Shown here piece by piece: positions 1 to 10,280 of a stretch of DNA of 40,540 nucleotides. The notes under the pieces are model-generated. The model searched no databases. It saw only the letters and a list, made by a program, of their open reading frames with translations, and was not told where the DNA came from. This DNA comes from Verrucomicrobiota bacterium (lineage in GTDB: Bacteria > Verrucomicrobiota > Verrucomicrobiia > Limisphaerales > UBA9464). The position numbers were made by a program, and so were the translations under genes. Location of the stretch: assembly GCA_025360495.1 (NCBI GenBank), contig JANYCC010000252.1:1-40540 (forward strand), in the 5' to 3' direction. Each line of letters begins with the position of its first letter. The first letter of the stretch is position 1.

Positions 1-1019
<1,019 letters not shown>

Positions 1020-1051
1020 CGGGGTCGCGGGCCGAACGCCCGGAACCGATC

Positions 1052-1091
1052 ACTAGCTACTGATAACTGGTTACTGATTACTGATTACTGA
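1052..1091. repeat. Imperfect heptanucleotide tandem repeat (consensus ACTGATT, about 5.7 units) between atpD and atpC
   Basis: actagct actgata actggtt actgatt actgatt actga read directly. Confidence 0.85.
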
Positions 1092-1112
1092 AGCCTCTTC
1101 ACCTCCCGTCGC

Positions 1113-1520
1113 ATGGCCACCCTCAGACTTGAAATCGTGACGCCGGACGCCCGGATCTACTCGGATGACGTTGACATGGTCACGTTGCCGGGGATCGAGG
1201 GCGAGATGGGCATCTTCCCGATGCACGTGCCGCTCATGACGCAGGTGGCGGCGGGTGAGATCATCGCGCGGAAAGGCGGACAGGACTTCTACCTGGCGGT
1301 GGGCGAGGGATTTGTCGAGGTGACCGGGGAACGGGTGGCGGTGTTGACCGACATGGCGATCCGGGCCGACGACATTGACGAGGCGAAGGCGGAAGAGGCT
1401 CGGAAGCGTGCCGAGGCCCGGTTGTTGGAGAAGATCAGCGACGAGGAGACGGCCATGGTCCAGGCGGCCTTGCTCCATTCATTGACGCAACTGCACGTCA
1501 AGCGGCGGCACCGGGGGTAG
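1113..1520 (+). CDS. atpC: F1F0 ATP synthase subunit epsilon
   Basis: MATLRLEIVTPDARIYSDDVDMVTLPGIEGEMGIFPMHVPLMTQVAAGEI; position immediately after atpD. Confidence 0.95.
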   Translation: MATLRLEIVTPDARIYSDDVDMVTLPGIEGEMGIFPMHVPLMTQVAAGEIIARKGGQDFYLAVGEGFVEVTGERVAVLTDMAIRADDIDEAKAEEARKRAEARLLEKISDEETAMVQAALLHSLTQLHVKRRHRG

Positions 1521-1524
1521 GACC

Positions 1525-1591
1525 GTAGCCGACGAGGTACGAGGCGGACTCTCGCAGGCCGTGGGGATCCGCCTCGTACCTCGGCGGCCAC
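1525..1591. repeat. Palindromic dispersed repeat, two inverted 24-bp arms (1525-1548, 1568-1591) around a 19-nt loop
   Basis: gtagccgacgaggtacgaggcgga ... tccgcctcgtacctcggcggccac; 22 of 24 positions pair; same arm recurs at 2263 and 29133-29261. Confidence 0.9.
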
Positions 1592-1598
1592 GGGTGAG

Positions 1599-2246
1599 TC
1601 ACCGCCTCCGTCCAGACCACAGCAACACTCCGGCGCCGACGCCGGCCAACGCCCATGCCGACGGCTCCGGAACGGATGAGATGGGGTCGGGCGAGAAGTG
1701 GATGTTGTCGAGTACGACGGCAAGACCATCGCCTGGATAGACTGGATCCGGATTCATTCGAAATCGGAGTTCCAACGTCATTCCCGCATAGGCGGTGACG
1801 TCCACCCCCCAAAGCCCGGACGCCAATTCCAAGACTGGTTCAAGATGACCCCCAAGACTCACGTCGAATTGATCTCTGTCATTAATTAGGGCGGAGAACT
1901 GCAGAGAGCGGGCTGACATTGGGACGTCACCCACTTGACTGAGGCTGGCTTCACCGAAAACGACATCTGGAGGAAATCCGCCGATCAGGCCTGCTTTCAT
2001 GAGGAAGGTGTATTTTCCAATCACTGGTGGACCTCCTTGGGAGAATAGCGAGGCACACGCGGCATCCAGCGTTTGATTGTTGTAATACATGTTTACCTGA
2101 ACCTGCTCGCCTAAGCGGACGGTCCAGCCCGGAACCGCATATGCTGTCTTGACCGTCGATCCCGTCAGCCCGGCGACGATGGGCGATTCAAAGTCCAAAT
2201 CCCGGAACGGCGCCGCCAGGCAGGGAATGCCCAAGGTTGAAGCCAT
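1599..2246 (-). CDS. PEP-CTERM sorting domain protein, apparently 5'-truncated (lacks most of a signal peptide)
   Basis: C-terminus VPEPSAWALAGVGAGVLLWSGRRR (PEP motif, hydrophobic helix, Arg cluster); N-terminus MASTLGIPCLAAPFRDLDFES looks like the tail of a signal peptide. Confidence 0.8.
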   Translation of the reverse strand: MASTLGIPCLAAPFRDLDFESPIVAGLTGSTVKTAYAVPGWTVRLGEQVQVNMYYNNQTLDAACASLFSQGGPPVIGKYTFLMKAGLIGGFPPDVVFGEASLSQVGDVPMSARSLQFSALINDRDQFDVSLGGHLEPVLELASGLWGVDVTAYAGMTLELRFRMNPDPVYPGDGLAVVLDNIHFSPDPISSVPEPSAWALAGVGAGVLLWSGRRR

Positions 2247-2251
2247 CAGCT

Positions 2252-2286
2252 ACAGGACGGGATCCGCCTCGTACCTCGTCGGCTAC
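2252..2286. repeat. Dispersed repeat arm copy (core 2263-2286) plus tail of a preceding unit
   Basis: ctacaggacgggatccgcctcgtacctcgtcggctac, matching the 29211-29234 unit and its spacer. Confidence 0.88.
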
Positions 2287-2304
2287 GGGACCTCGGCGTA
2301 CGTT

Positions 2305-4722
2305 TCACGGATTCACGGTCGTCGGCTTTTCGGCGGCGATCTTCCGGATCAGTGTGGCGAGGTCCGCCATGCGGATGGGTTTGGAGGCGAAGTGATCCAT
2401 GCCGGCCTCATGGCAGACCGCCTGCTCCTCCTTGAGAACACTGGCGGTGAGCGCGACGATCGGGGTCGGCGAGATCCTCCCGGTGGCCACTTCGGACCGC
2501 CGGATTTCCCGGGCGGCATCCATCCCGTCGAGTTCGGGCATCTGGCAATCCAGGAAGATGATGTCGTAGTGCGTCCGGGACGCCATCTCCACGGCGGAAC
2601 GGCCGTTGGTGACGACATCGACCTGCAAGCCGAGGCGTCGGAGCATCTCCTCCTCAAGTCGGCGGTTCACCAGGTTGTCCTCCGCGAGCAGGGCCCGCCA
2701 TCCCTGCGGCAGCGAGGTGAGGTCGGCCCGCCAGCGTCCGGTGTCGGCCGGGGTCTCGGTCTCGCCGCTGGCGAGGGTGCGGATGGCGCGCCAGAGCGGT
2801 GCGCGTTTGACCGGCTTGGTCAGGACGGCGGCAAAACCGCCGGCCTGGAGTAGGGGGACGGCGGGTTGGCGGGTGGAATCAATGACCCCGATGCGGCGCG
2901 AGACCGGGCCGCCGGGAGAGGTGGCCTCGGCGGCCGCGTCATAATGGCAGAAATCAAACTGGGCACCGGGCCCGGCCGGTGCGCCCGGCATCACGGAGAT
3001 GCCGCCGGATTCGAGATAGGCGGTGAGCACCTGGTCGGTGCGGCGACTGCCCGTGTTGATCCGGGCGGCGAGTTTGAGGTGACTGAATGCCGGGGGTGAG
3101 GCCGGCAGGGTGGACCTTTCGGGGAGTTCGAACCAGAAGCAGGAACCGGATCCGGGCTGGCTCTCCACGCCGATGCGCCCGCCCATGAGCTCGATCAATC
3201 GACGGCTGATGGCCAGGCCCAGACCGGTGCCCCCGAACCGCCGCGTGGTGGAGCCGTCGGCTTGGGTGAACGAGGCGAACAACAGGGGCATGACCTCCGG
3301 GGCGATTCCGATCCCGGTGTCCCGGACCGAAAACAGGAGCCACTGCCCATCCGGATGCTGCTTACGTTCCAAGGAGACATGGACCTCACCGTGTTCGGTG
3401 AATTTCACGGCGTTGCTCAGCAGGTTGTTGAGCACCTGCCGGAGCCGCACGCCGTCGCCCAAGATCCGGCGCGGGAGATCGGGGGCGAGGGTGATGTTGA
3501 CATCGAGACCCTTGGGAAACGCGACGGAAGCCTGGAGTTCGGTGGTGGATTCGACCAACTCGCCGGGATCGAACTCGGACTCTTCCAGGGCCAGTCGACC
3601 GGCCTCGATCTTGGAGAAATCGAGGATGTCATCGAGGATGCGCAACAGGGTTTCGGCGCTGGCCCGGGCGGTGCTGGCGAGCTCCATCTGGTCGGGACGC
3701 AGGGGGGTGTCGAGCAGGAGATCGGTGGTGCCGATGATGCCGTTCATCGGGGTGCGGATCTCATGGGACATGATGGCGAGGAACTCGGATTTGGCGCGAT
3801 TGGCGGTGTCGGCGGCGTGGGCGAGTTCGCGGGATTCGGTGGCGCTGCGTTCGAGGCGCTGATTGGCGGCCTCCAAGGCGGCATTGATGCGGGCCAGGCG
3901 GTCGCGGGCCTCGACCAGGTGGCGTTGGGTGGCGTGGTGTTGGGCGACTTCCTCGCGGAGTTCACGGGTCCGTTCGAGCACGCGGACTTCCAGGGCCTGC
4001 TGGGCCTCGCGCAGGGCGGAATCGCGGTCTTGGATCTGGCCCAGCATGTTGTTGAACCCCTCCGCCAACAGGCTCAATTCGTCGTTGCCAGCCACCGGGG
4101 AACGCAGCGAGTAATCCCGGCGTTCGCTGACCCCGCGCATCGTCGAGAGGAGGTTGACGATGGGGCGCGAGACGATTTGCCCGAGCACCCACGCGAGCCA
4201 GATCGCGACCAGCAACACGCCGGCCACCAACCCGCCCAGGATGATCGCGAAATTCCAGGCCCGGGCGTTGAGCGGGGCCAGGTCACCCTCGATATAGAGG
4301 ATCCCATGGACGCCATCGGCATCCACGACCGGCTGGAACACGTGGATGTGGGTCCCGCTGATGGTGAACGGGGTGGAGGACGGGTGAGCGGGCACCGAGC
4401 CTTCGGACCCGACGCGGACCCGTTGGACGAAGATCTCGTTGACGGTGGTGTAGACGGCGGTCGCGAGGACGCCGGGTTTGTCCACCAACGATTGCAATTG
4501 CCCGCGGGCGGTTTCCTTGTCCCGGAACAGCAGGGCGCCGGGCAGGTTGAGCGCCACGACGCGGGCATCCGCCCGGAGTCCCTCGACAAAGGCCGCACGG
4601 GATTGACGCCGGTCCACCCAGAGCACGGCCGACCCCAGCAGGATGACCGCGACCACCGTCGTGGTGACGCTGAACGTGACCAGACGGGCGCGGAGGCTGC
4701 GGGGGGCGAAGAACATCTTCAA
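2305..4722 (-). CDS. Membrane hybrid histidine kinase (CHASE8-like periplasmic region, HAMP, HisKA, HATPase, receiver)
   Basis: [21 protein letters not shown] (HisKA), [11 protein letters not shown] / [10 protein letters not shown] / GGTGLGLAI (HATPase), [17 protein letters not shown]...[15 protein letters not shown] (REC); two N-terminal TM stretches flanking a sensor region. Confidence 0.93.
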   Translation of the reverse strand: MKMFFAPRSLRARLVTFSVTTTVVAVILLGSAVLWVDRRQSRAAFVEGLRADARVVALNLPGALLFRDKETARGQLQSLVDKPGVLATAVYTTVNEIFVQRVRVGSEGSVPAHPSSTPFTISGTHIHVFQPVVDADGVHGILYIEGDLAPLNARAWNFAIILGGLVAGVLLVAIWLAWVLGQIVSRPIVNLLSTMRGVSERRDYSLRSPVAGNDELSLLAEGFNNMLGQIQDRDSALREAQQALEVRVLERTRELREEVAQHHATQRHLVEARDRLARINAALEAANQRLERSATESRELAHAADTANRAKSEFLAIMSHEIRTPMNGIIGTTDLLLDTPLRPDQMELASTARASAETLLRILDDILDFSKIEAGRLALEESEFDPGELVESTTELQASVAFPKGLDVNITLAPDLPRRILGDGVRLRQVLNNLLSNAVKFTEHGEVHVSLERKQHPDGQWLLFSVRDTGIGIAPEVMPLLFASFTQADGSTTRRFGGTGLGLAISRRLIELMGGRIGVESQPGSGSCFWFELPERSTLPASPPAFSHLKLAARINTGSRRTDQVLTAYLESGGISVMPGAPAGPGAQFDFCHYDAAAEATSPGGPVSRRIGVIDSTRQPAVPLLQAGGFAAVLTKPVKRAPLWRAIRTLASGETETPADTGRWRADLTSLPQGWRALLAEDNLVNRRLEEEMLRRLGLQVDVVTNGRSAVEMASRTHYDIIFLDCQMPELDGMDAAREIRRSEVATGRISPTPIVALTASVLKEEQAVCHEAGMDHFASKPIRMADLATLIRKIAAEKPTTVNP

Positions 4723-4800
4723 ATGATTGGGATCAGCGGGGCGACCGGGTTCGGAGGGCGTGGTTTCGTCAACCCATACGGCTTTCGAGGCGGATTGCGC

Positions 4801-5535
4801 TCAAGGGGTCCCGGCCCTCGCGATCCATTCGATCCCTTTCAATTGCCCGAGGCTGGAACGAATGCCAAGCCCGGTTATCTCGACCGCTTCCCGGCAGATC
4901 TCCAAAGAAAGGAGGTTTCCACGCATCCGCAGGTTCACCATGCCTCCGCGTCGCGCAAAATCCGGTTCGTCGCCCACCGTCAGGACCGGGGCCCGGATCA
5001 GGTCCGACACGATGTCGTCCAGGCTGATCTCCCGGTCCGGTGCGATGAAGATCAACCGGCAGTCCTTCAGGTCGGACACTTTTTTCCCGTGCACCAACAC
5101 CAACGGGTGACCTTGGATGGTGAGCCCGGCCGACTCCTGCTTGAGGTAATCCTCGAAGGGATCGGTGCCGAGGATCCCGAGCCGGAACGGTTTTTCCGCG
5201 GGACCCAATGATGCTTCGGGCCAGCTGAAAAAGCGCGCGAGGTTGATGAGGATCGCGGCCTTGAGCTTTTGGGCGGGAGCGGATTTCTGCGCCGGGGGTT
5301 TGGCTCCCTCGGCCGCGGAAACGGTGTTTTCCCCGGGCCGGAATCCGCCGTCGGGGGTGTTCAGCCCGAACGCCGGGCCACCGGCCCCGACGACTTGGAG
5401 GAACGCGATCCCGAGCGCGCCCGTCAACCGGACCGCCCACCGTGGTCTCGGTCCGGGTCGTCGTGTGGCCCTCACCGTCTCCCGGGGAAGGGGCGGGGAG
5501 GCGGCAACCGCCAGGGGATGGGGCACCGGCAACAT
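4801..5535 (-). CDS. YfiR family (DUF4154) periplasmic protein
   Basis: LKAAILINLARFFSWPE...RLGILGTDPFEDYLKQE...CRLIFIAPDRE...VLTVGDEPDFARRGGMVNLRMRGNLLSLEIC; start codon uncertain. Confidence 0.83.
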   Translation of the reverse strand: MLPVPHPLAVAASPPLPRETVRATRRPGPRPRWAVRLTGALGIAFLQVVGAGGPAFGLNTPDGGFRPGENTVSAAEGAKPPAQKSAPAQKLKAAILINLARFFSWPEASLGPAEKPFRLGILGTDPFEDYLKQESAGLTIQGHPLVLVHGKKVSDLKDCRLIFIAPDREISLDDIVSDLIRAPVLTVGDEPDFARRGGMVNLRMRGNLLSLEICREAVEITGLGIRSSLGQLKGIEWIARAGTP

Positions 5536-5538
5536 GGG

Positions 5539-7599
5539 TCAGAACGAGTAACTCAGTTTCACCCGGAAAGCCCGGCCGTCCTGGACGATGGAATCCTGAC
5601 GGAGATCCGTGCCCACCGGATCGGCGAAACGGCGGTCGAACACATTGTAAATGGAGGCCGAAAGCTCGGCGCCCTTGGCCCAGCGGTACGCCAACAGGGT
5701 CACGTCCGCCTCGAAGTACCCGCCCGCCAGCCCACCTCGCGGCGTGATCCGACCGGACAGGTGGCGTCCGTCGATCCCGGCGAACAGGTGTTCCCGGTAG
5801 AGTGGCACGATCAGGGAACCCTGGACCATGTGCCGGGGCGAATTGCTGAGGGGTTGCCGGGTGTCCAGATCATGGGATTGCTGGTAGGCATAGCTGATGC
5901 GCCCCCGGAGACCGCTCTCCCAACGGCCCTCCAATTCCGCCTCCAACCCGATCGCCCGCGTCCGGGAGGTGTTCTGATAGACCAGCAGGTCATCGGCCGG
6001 ATCCGTGGTGAGCGTGATCAGGTCGGTGGCCTCATAAAGGAAGGCGGCGAGGGTGGTCTTATAATGGGGGCCGAGATCCTGTTCCCACACGGCCTCATAG
6101 GTCCGGATCTGTTCCGGCCGGAGACCGGAACTGGGTTTCTGGGTCTGATCGCCGTCCCCATAATACAATTCATAGGCGTTCGGGGCCCGGAATGCCGTGC
6201 CATAGAGAAGTTTCAGGTGGGTGCTGTCCCACGGGCGATAAACGGCGGCCAGCCGCGGGTTCCAGGAATTGGCCCGCCCCTCGTAATAATCATAGCGCAG
6301 GCCGGCGGAAAGCGTCAGGCGCGGATGAAGCCGCCATTCCGCCTCCGCATACGGCCCGAGCTGCATCGAGTGCCGGTGATCGTCCAATTGCCGGACGTAA
6401 GGGGCACGGTCCTCGGCGCTGAACTGGTCCTGGTGAAGGTTGTCCCGCACCTCCAGCCCCGCGGTCAGGGTCACCGTCTCCAGGAAGCTCCGTCGCACCA
6501 GCACATCCCCGCCCACCCATTCCGACCGGAAGCCATCCCGCAGCGGGTACGTGCCGGTGCCGCCCCCGGGCAGATCCTGTTCATAGATATAGGTCCCGTC
6601 ATAAGCCGAGAGGTTATAACTCAGGTTGGCGACCACCTGGATGCCGTTCTCGAGCGTCCGGTCCAGCCCCGCACGAAGGTAGTCCTTTCGGTCGTCGGTC
6701 TGCGTCCCGGCCGCCCCGAACACGGTGTCGAACGACGCGGTCGGGATGCGCTTGAAACGATCGACGTGCCCACCCTCGAGGGTGAGGCCCTTCCACGCCA
6801 AACGGGCATAGGCGCTCTGCGCTTCCTCCCGGTCCAGCCAATGGGCCACGCCGTCCGACTCGGGCGGATGGTCGAATTCGGGAAAGTACAGGCTGGGATG
6901 CCCGCCCCGGTCGAGCCAGGTGCCGGAGACCAGGAGGTCGACCTCGTTGTCCCATTTGTGGCCCAAGGTGAAACGCCCCTTGTAAGTGTCGTAGCTCCCG
7001 ACCTCGGCGGACGCCTGTCCGTAGCCGTAAGCCGCCCCGGCGCGGGTGACGACATTGACCACGCCGAACAGGGCGGAGCTGCCGTAGATGGCCGAGCCGG
7101 GACCGCGGACGACCTCGACGCGTTCGATCAGGTCGACGTCGACGGGGAATTCATTGCCGATGAGGGTGCCTTCGGTGACGCCGTCGGCGATGCGCTGGCC
7201 GTTGATCAGGAACAGGACCCGGGAATTGTAATCGCCGGGAGGGCTGAATCCGCGGGCGCCGAGATAGGAATAATTCCGGTCATTGGAAACATAGAATCCG
7301 CGGACCTGGCGGAGGATGTCGGCCAGCGAGGTGTAGCCGAGTTTCCGGATCTGGTCGCGGTCGACGATCGTCACCGAGGAAGGGGCCTCGGAGACGAGTT
7401 GATTGCGTTTGCTGGCGGCATCGACCGATTCCACACGGATTTCGAGGAGTTGATCGAGGGGCAGACCGGCCAGGTTGTCGGCGGGGTCGGGGGCGGGATT
7501 GGGATCGGGGGTGGGTGCTGCGGACAGGAGGAAGGGTGCCAGCGCGGGCAACCATCGCGCCAGACGGTACCACCCGGGGGTGTGGACACACATAGGCAT
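5539..7599 (-). CDS. TonB-dependent receptor
   Basis: Plug domain VTIVDRDQIRKLGYTSLADILRQVRGFYVSNDRNYSYLGARGF, VEVVRGPGSAIYGSSALFGVVNVVTR; C-terminal beta strand ending AFRVKLSYSF. Confidence 0.95.
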   Translation of the reverse strand: MPMCVHTPGWYRLARWLPALAPFLLSAAPTPDPNPAPDPADNLAGLPLDQLLEIRVESVDAASKRNQLVSEAPSSVTIVDRDQIRKLGYTSLADILRQVRGFYVSNDRNYSYLGARGFSPPGDYNSRVLFLINGQRIADGVTEGTLIGNEFPVDVDLIERVEVVRGPGSAIYGSSALFGVVNVVTRAGAAYGYGQASAEVGSYDTYKGRFTLGHKWDNEVDLLVSGTWLDRGGHPSLYFPEFDHPPESDGVAHWLDREEAQSAYARLAWKGLTLEGGHVDRFKRIPTASFDTVFGAAGTQTDDRKDYLRAGLDRTLENGIQVVANLSYNLSAYDGTYIYEQDLPGGGTGTYPLRDGFRSEWVGGDVLVRRSFLETVTLTAGLEVRDNLHQDQFSAEDRAPYVRQLDDHRHSMQLGPYAEAEWRLHPRLTLSAGLRYDYYEGRANSWNPRLAAVYRPWDSTHLKLLYGTAFRAPNAYELYYGDGDQTQKPSSGLRPEQIRTYEAVWEQDLGPHYKTTLAAFLYEATDLITLTTDPADDLLVYQNTSRTRAIGLEAELEGRWESGLRGRISYAYQQSHDLDTRQPLSNSPRHMVQGSLIVPLYREHLFAGIDGRHLSGRITPRGGLAGGYFEADVTLLAYRWAKGAELSASIYNVFDRRFADPVGTDLRQDSIVQDGRAFRVKLSYSF

Positions 7600-7667
7600 T
7601 CGGGACGAGGCTGGACCCCGGGGAAGGGGAGCGCGAGCCCAGAGATGTTTCGGTCCGTGCGGGCGAC

Positions 7668-7687
7668 TTTGTGAAAAAGTTCACAAA
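7668..7687. promoter_or_regulatory. Candidate Rex (NADH/NAD+ sensing repressor) operator upstream of nuoB
   Basis: TTTGTGAA AAAG TTCACAAA: perfect 8-bp inverted arms with 4-nt spacer, matching known Rex consensus TTGTGAAnnnnTTCACAA; 72 bp before nuoB start. Confidence 0.78.
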
Positions 7688-7759
7688 AGCGTCTTGCAGC
7701 GTCGGAGGGCCAACCATAGTTTGCCGCGGTCTTTCCCCTGAGAGACCGCGCACACCCCT

Positions 7760-8368
7760 ATGGAGAGCCCAAGTTTGGTCCAGGCCGGCACGGTCGTGAC
7801 GACTGAGTTCGGCTACAATTCGAAGATCGAAGGCGAGGTGGTCCACACCCAGCTCGACTCCGCGCTCAATTGGTTTCGAAAGAACTCATTGTGGCCAATG
7901 CCCATGGGCCTGGCCTGCTGCGCCATCGAGCTCATGGCCGCCGGGGCCAGCCGGTTCGACATTTCGCGCTTCGGTTCCGAGGTCATGCGGTTCTCCCCCC
8001 GGCAATCCGACGTCATGATCGTGGCGGGGACGGTGACCTACAAGATGGCCTTGGCCCTGCGGCGCATTTATGAGCAGATGGCCGAGCCGAAATGGGTCAT
8101 CGCCATGGGTGCCTGCGCCTCCACCGGAGGCATGTACCGCAGCTATTCGGTGCTCCAAGGCGTCGATAACATCGTGCCGGTGGATGTGTATGTCGCCGGA
8201 TGCCCGCCCCGTCCCGAGGCGTTGCTGGATGCCTTGATCAAGCTTCAGGAAAAGGTCTCGCGCGAACCGATCACGCGCACCCTCAAGCGCGACAGCGGCC
8301 CGGAGAAATATGGCCGGCTGGGGATCGAGGTCACCGCGCAGAGCATCGAGGAAACCCGTTCGCATTGA
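7760..8368 (+). CDS. nuoB: NADH-quinone oxidoreductase subunit B
   Basis: [55 protein letters not shown]. Confidence 0.97.
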   Translation: MESPSLVQAGTVVTTEFGYNSKIEGEVVHTQLDSALNWFRKNSLWPMPMGLACCAIELMAAGASRFDISRFGSEVMRFSPRQSDVMIVAGTVTYKMALALRRIYEQMAEPKWVIAMGACASTGGMYRSYSVLQGVDNIVPVDVYVAGCPPRPEALLDALIKLQEKVSREPITRTLKRDSGPEKYGRLGIEVTAQSIEETRSH

Positions 8369-8384
8369 ACCCGACCCTGACCCC

Positions 8385-8966
8385 GTGCCCACCCCCCTTG
8401 AACTGGCCCGTCAATTACGGGAGACCTTCAGCGATCTGCTGGCGGAACCGCTGGAATTCCGCGGGGAAGTGACCTTGGTCGTCCGTGATCCGGAGCGCAT
8501 CGCCGAGGTGTGCCGGCACGCGAAGGAAACCCTGGGTTACGACCTGTTGCTGGACCTCAGCAGCGTGGACAACTACGGGGATGAGCCGCGTTGGACGGTG
8601 GTTTACGAACTTTACGGTCTGGCCCACGCCTGCCATCTGCGCCTGAAGACCAGTGTCGGCGAGGAAAAGGGGTCGGTGCCGACGGTGAGCACTGTCTGGC
8701 GCACCGCCGATTGGCATGAGCGCGAGGTGTACGACATGATGGGCATCCGATTCGCGGGTCACCCGGACCTGCGCCGAATCCTGATGTGGGAGGGTTACCC
8801 GTATCATCCGTTGCGGAAGGATTTCCCGTTGGCCGGCAAGCCCACCGATCTGCCCGAGGTGGCCTTCACCCGGGCGGCGCCCTTGGATGGCGGTCCGTTT
8901 GTCACGGTGGCGGGCGGGGCGGACAGCATCGCGCGCGAACCGCGTTCCCGGACCCCTGAGGATTGA
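8385..8966 (+). CDS. nuoC: NADH-quinone oxidoreductase subunit C (GTG start VPTPLELARQL)
   Basis: WHEREVYDMMGIRFAGHPDLRRILMWEGYPYHPLRKDFPL; ORF is open further upstream but coding similarity begins near 8385. Confidence 0.95.
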   Translation: MPTPLELARQLRETFSDLLAEPLEFRGEVTLVVRDPERIAEVCRHAKETLGYDLLLDLSSVDNYGDEPRWTVVYELYGLAHACHLRLKTSVGEEKGSVPTVSTVWRTADWHEREVYDMMGIRFAGHPDLRRILMWEGYPYHPLRKDFPLAGKPTDLPEVAFTRAAPLDGGPFVTVAGGADSIAREPRSRTPED

Positions 8967-8975
8967 TTCGTTCCC

Positions 8976-10280
8976 ATGGCCACTGCGCAAACCATCGAGT
9001 TCAAGGATCCCGGGATCCGGACGGCCGCCGCCGCAACCGCCGCCGCCGCGACCACCCTGGGTGCGGGTGACGACCTGCAGGATCTGCATGGCGAGAAACT
9101 GATCCTTAACATGGGTCCGTCGCATCCCTCGACCCACGGGGTCCTGCGGGTGGTGATCGAGTTGGATGGCGAGACGATCACCCGGGCGGTCCCCGACCTG
9201 GGATACCTTCATCGGGGGGACGAGAAAATCGCGGAGAACATGACCTACACCCAGTTCATTCCTTACACGGATCGACTGGATTACCTCGCCCCGCTGGCCA
9301 ACAACGTGGCCTACGCGCTGGCGGTCGAGAAGTTGCTGGGCATCCACGACCAACTGCCGCCGCGCTGCCAGTACATCCGCGTCATCTGCTGCGAACTGGC
9401 GCGGATCTCGGCCCATCTGCTGGGTCTGGGTGCGTTTGCGATGGATGTCGGGGCTTTGACGGTGTTCCTGCACACCTTCACCGAGCGCGAAAAGATTTAT
9501 AACCTGGCCGAGTGGCTCACCGGTGCGCGTTTCACCACGAGTTACACCCGGATCGGCGGACTGGCCCGCGACCTGCCCGCCGGTTGGGTGGGCAAGACCG
9601 GCAAATTCTGCGACGAGGTGCTGGTGGCGCTGGACGAGGTCGAGCGGCTCCTCACCCGCAATCGGATCTTCGTGGACCGCACCCGGGGCGTGGGGTCGAT
9701 TTCGAAGGCGGTGGCCGTGGATTATGGGCTGACCGGGCCGAACCTGCGGGCGTGCGGGGTGGACTATGATGTCCGCAAGGCAAACCCCTATCTGTGTTAC
9801 CGGGACTTGGAATTCGACATCCCGGTGGGCCAGGTCGGTGATTGCTATGACCGTTACATGGTGCGGATGGAGGAGATGCGCCAGAGCGTGCGGATCCTGC
9901 GCCAGGCGTTGCAGAAGCTTCCCGGCGGCCCGGACAATGCCGGACGTGAGCCGGTGAACGTGGCCGATGGCAAGGTGGTGCTCCCGCCCAAGGAGAAGGT
10001 TCTCACGAGCATGGAGGAACTCATCCACCAGTTCATGCTGGTGACGCAGGGGGTGAACGCGCCGCCGGGGGAAATCTATTTCGGCGCCGAGAATCCGAAG
10101 GGCGAACTCGGCTTCTTCATCCACAGCCGCGGCGGTGGAACCCCTTACCGGATGAAGATCCGGGCCCCGTCTTTTGTGAATCTCGGCATCCTGCCCACGC
10201 TCCTGCCCGGGCATCTCATGAGCGATGTCGTGTCGATCCTCGGGTCGATCGATTTCGTGATGGGCGAGGCCGACCGGTGA
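8976..10280 (+). CDS. nuoD: NADH-quinone oxidoreductase subunit D
   Basis: LNMGPSHPSTHGVLRVVIELDGETI, GYLHRGDEKIAENMTYTQFIPYTDRLDYLAP, C-terminal DVVSILGSIDFVMGEADR. Confidence 0.97.
   Translation: MATAQTIEFKDPGIRTAAAATAAAATTLGAGDDLQDLHGEKLILNMGPSHPSTHGVLRVVIELDGETITRAVPDLGYLHRGDEKIAENMTYTQFIPYTDRLDYLAPLANNVAYALAVEKLLGIHDQLPPRCQYIRVICCELARISAHLLGLGAFAMDVGALTVFLHTFTEREKIYNLAEWLTGARFTTSYTRIGGLARDLPAGWVGKTGKFCDEVLVALDEVERLLTRNRIFVDRTRGVGSISKAVAVDYGLTGPNLRACGVDYDVRKANPYLCYRDLEFDIPVGQVGDCYDRYMVRMEEMRQSVRILRQALQKLPGGPDNAGREPVNVADGKVVLPPKEKVLTSMEELIHQFMLVTQGVNAPPGEIYFGAENPKGELGFFIHSRGGGTPYRMKIRAPSFVNLGILPTLLPGHLMSDVVSILGSIDFVMGEADR

Noticed and set aside
3262-5211. 649-aa plus-strand ORF over the kinase/YfiR genes
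   Set aside because: Antisense shadow of two well supported minus-strand genes in GC-rich DNA; low-complexity composition with no recognisable domain.
5269-7674. 801-aa plus-strand ORF
   Set aside because: Shadow ORF antisense to the TonB-dependent receptor; composition reflects the codon bias of the opposite strand.
7694-7720. Core promoter TTGCAG...CATAGT downstream of the Rex site
   Set aside because: Spacing of 15 bp is suboptimal and boxes are weak; not enough to list as a feature without TSS data.
8415-10214. 599-aa minus-strand ORF
   Set aside because: Antisense to nuoC/nuoD, which have unambiguous conserved motifs.
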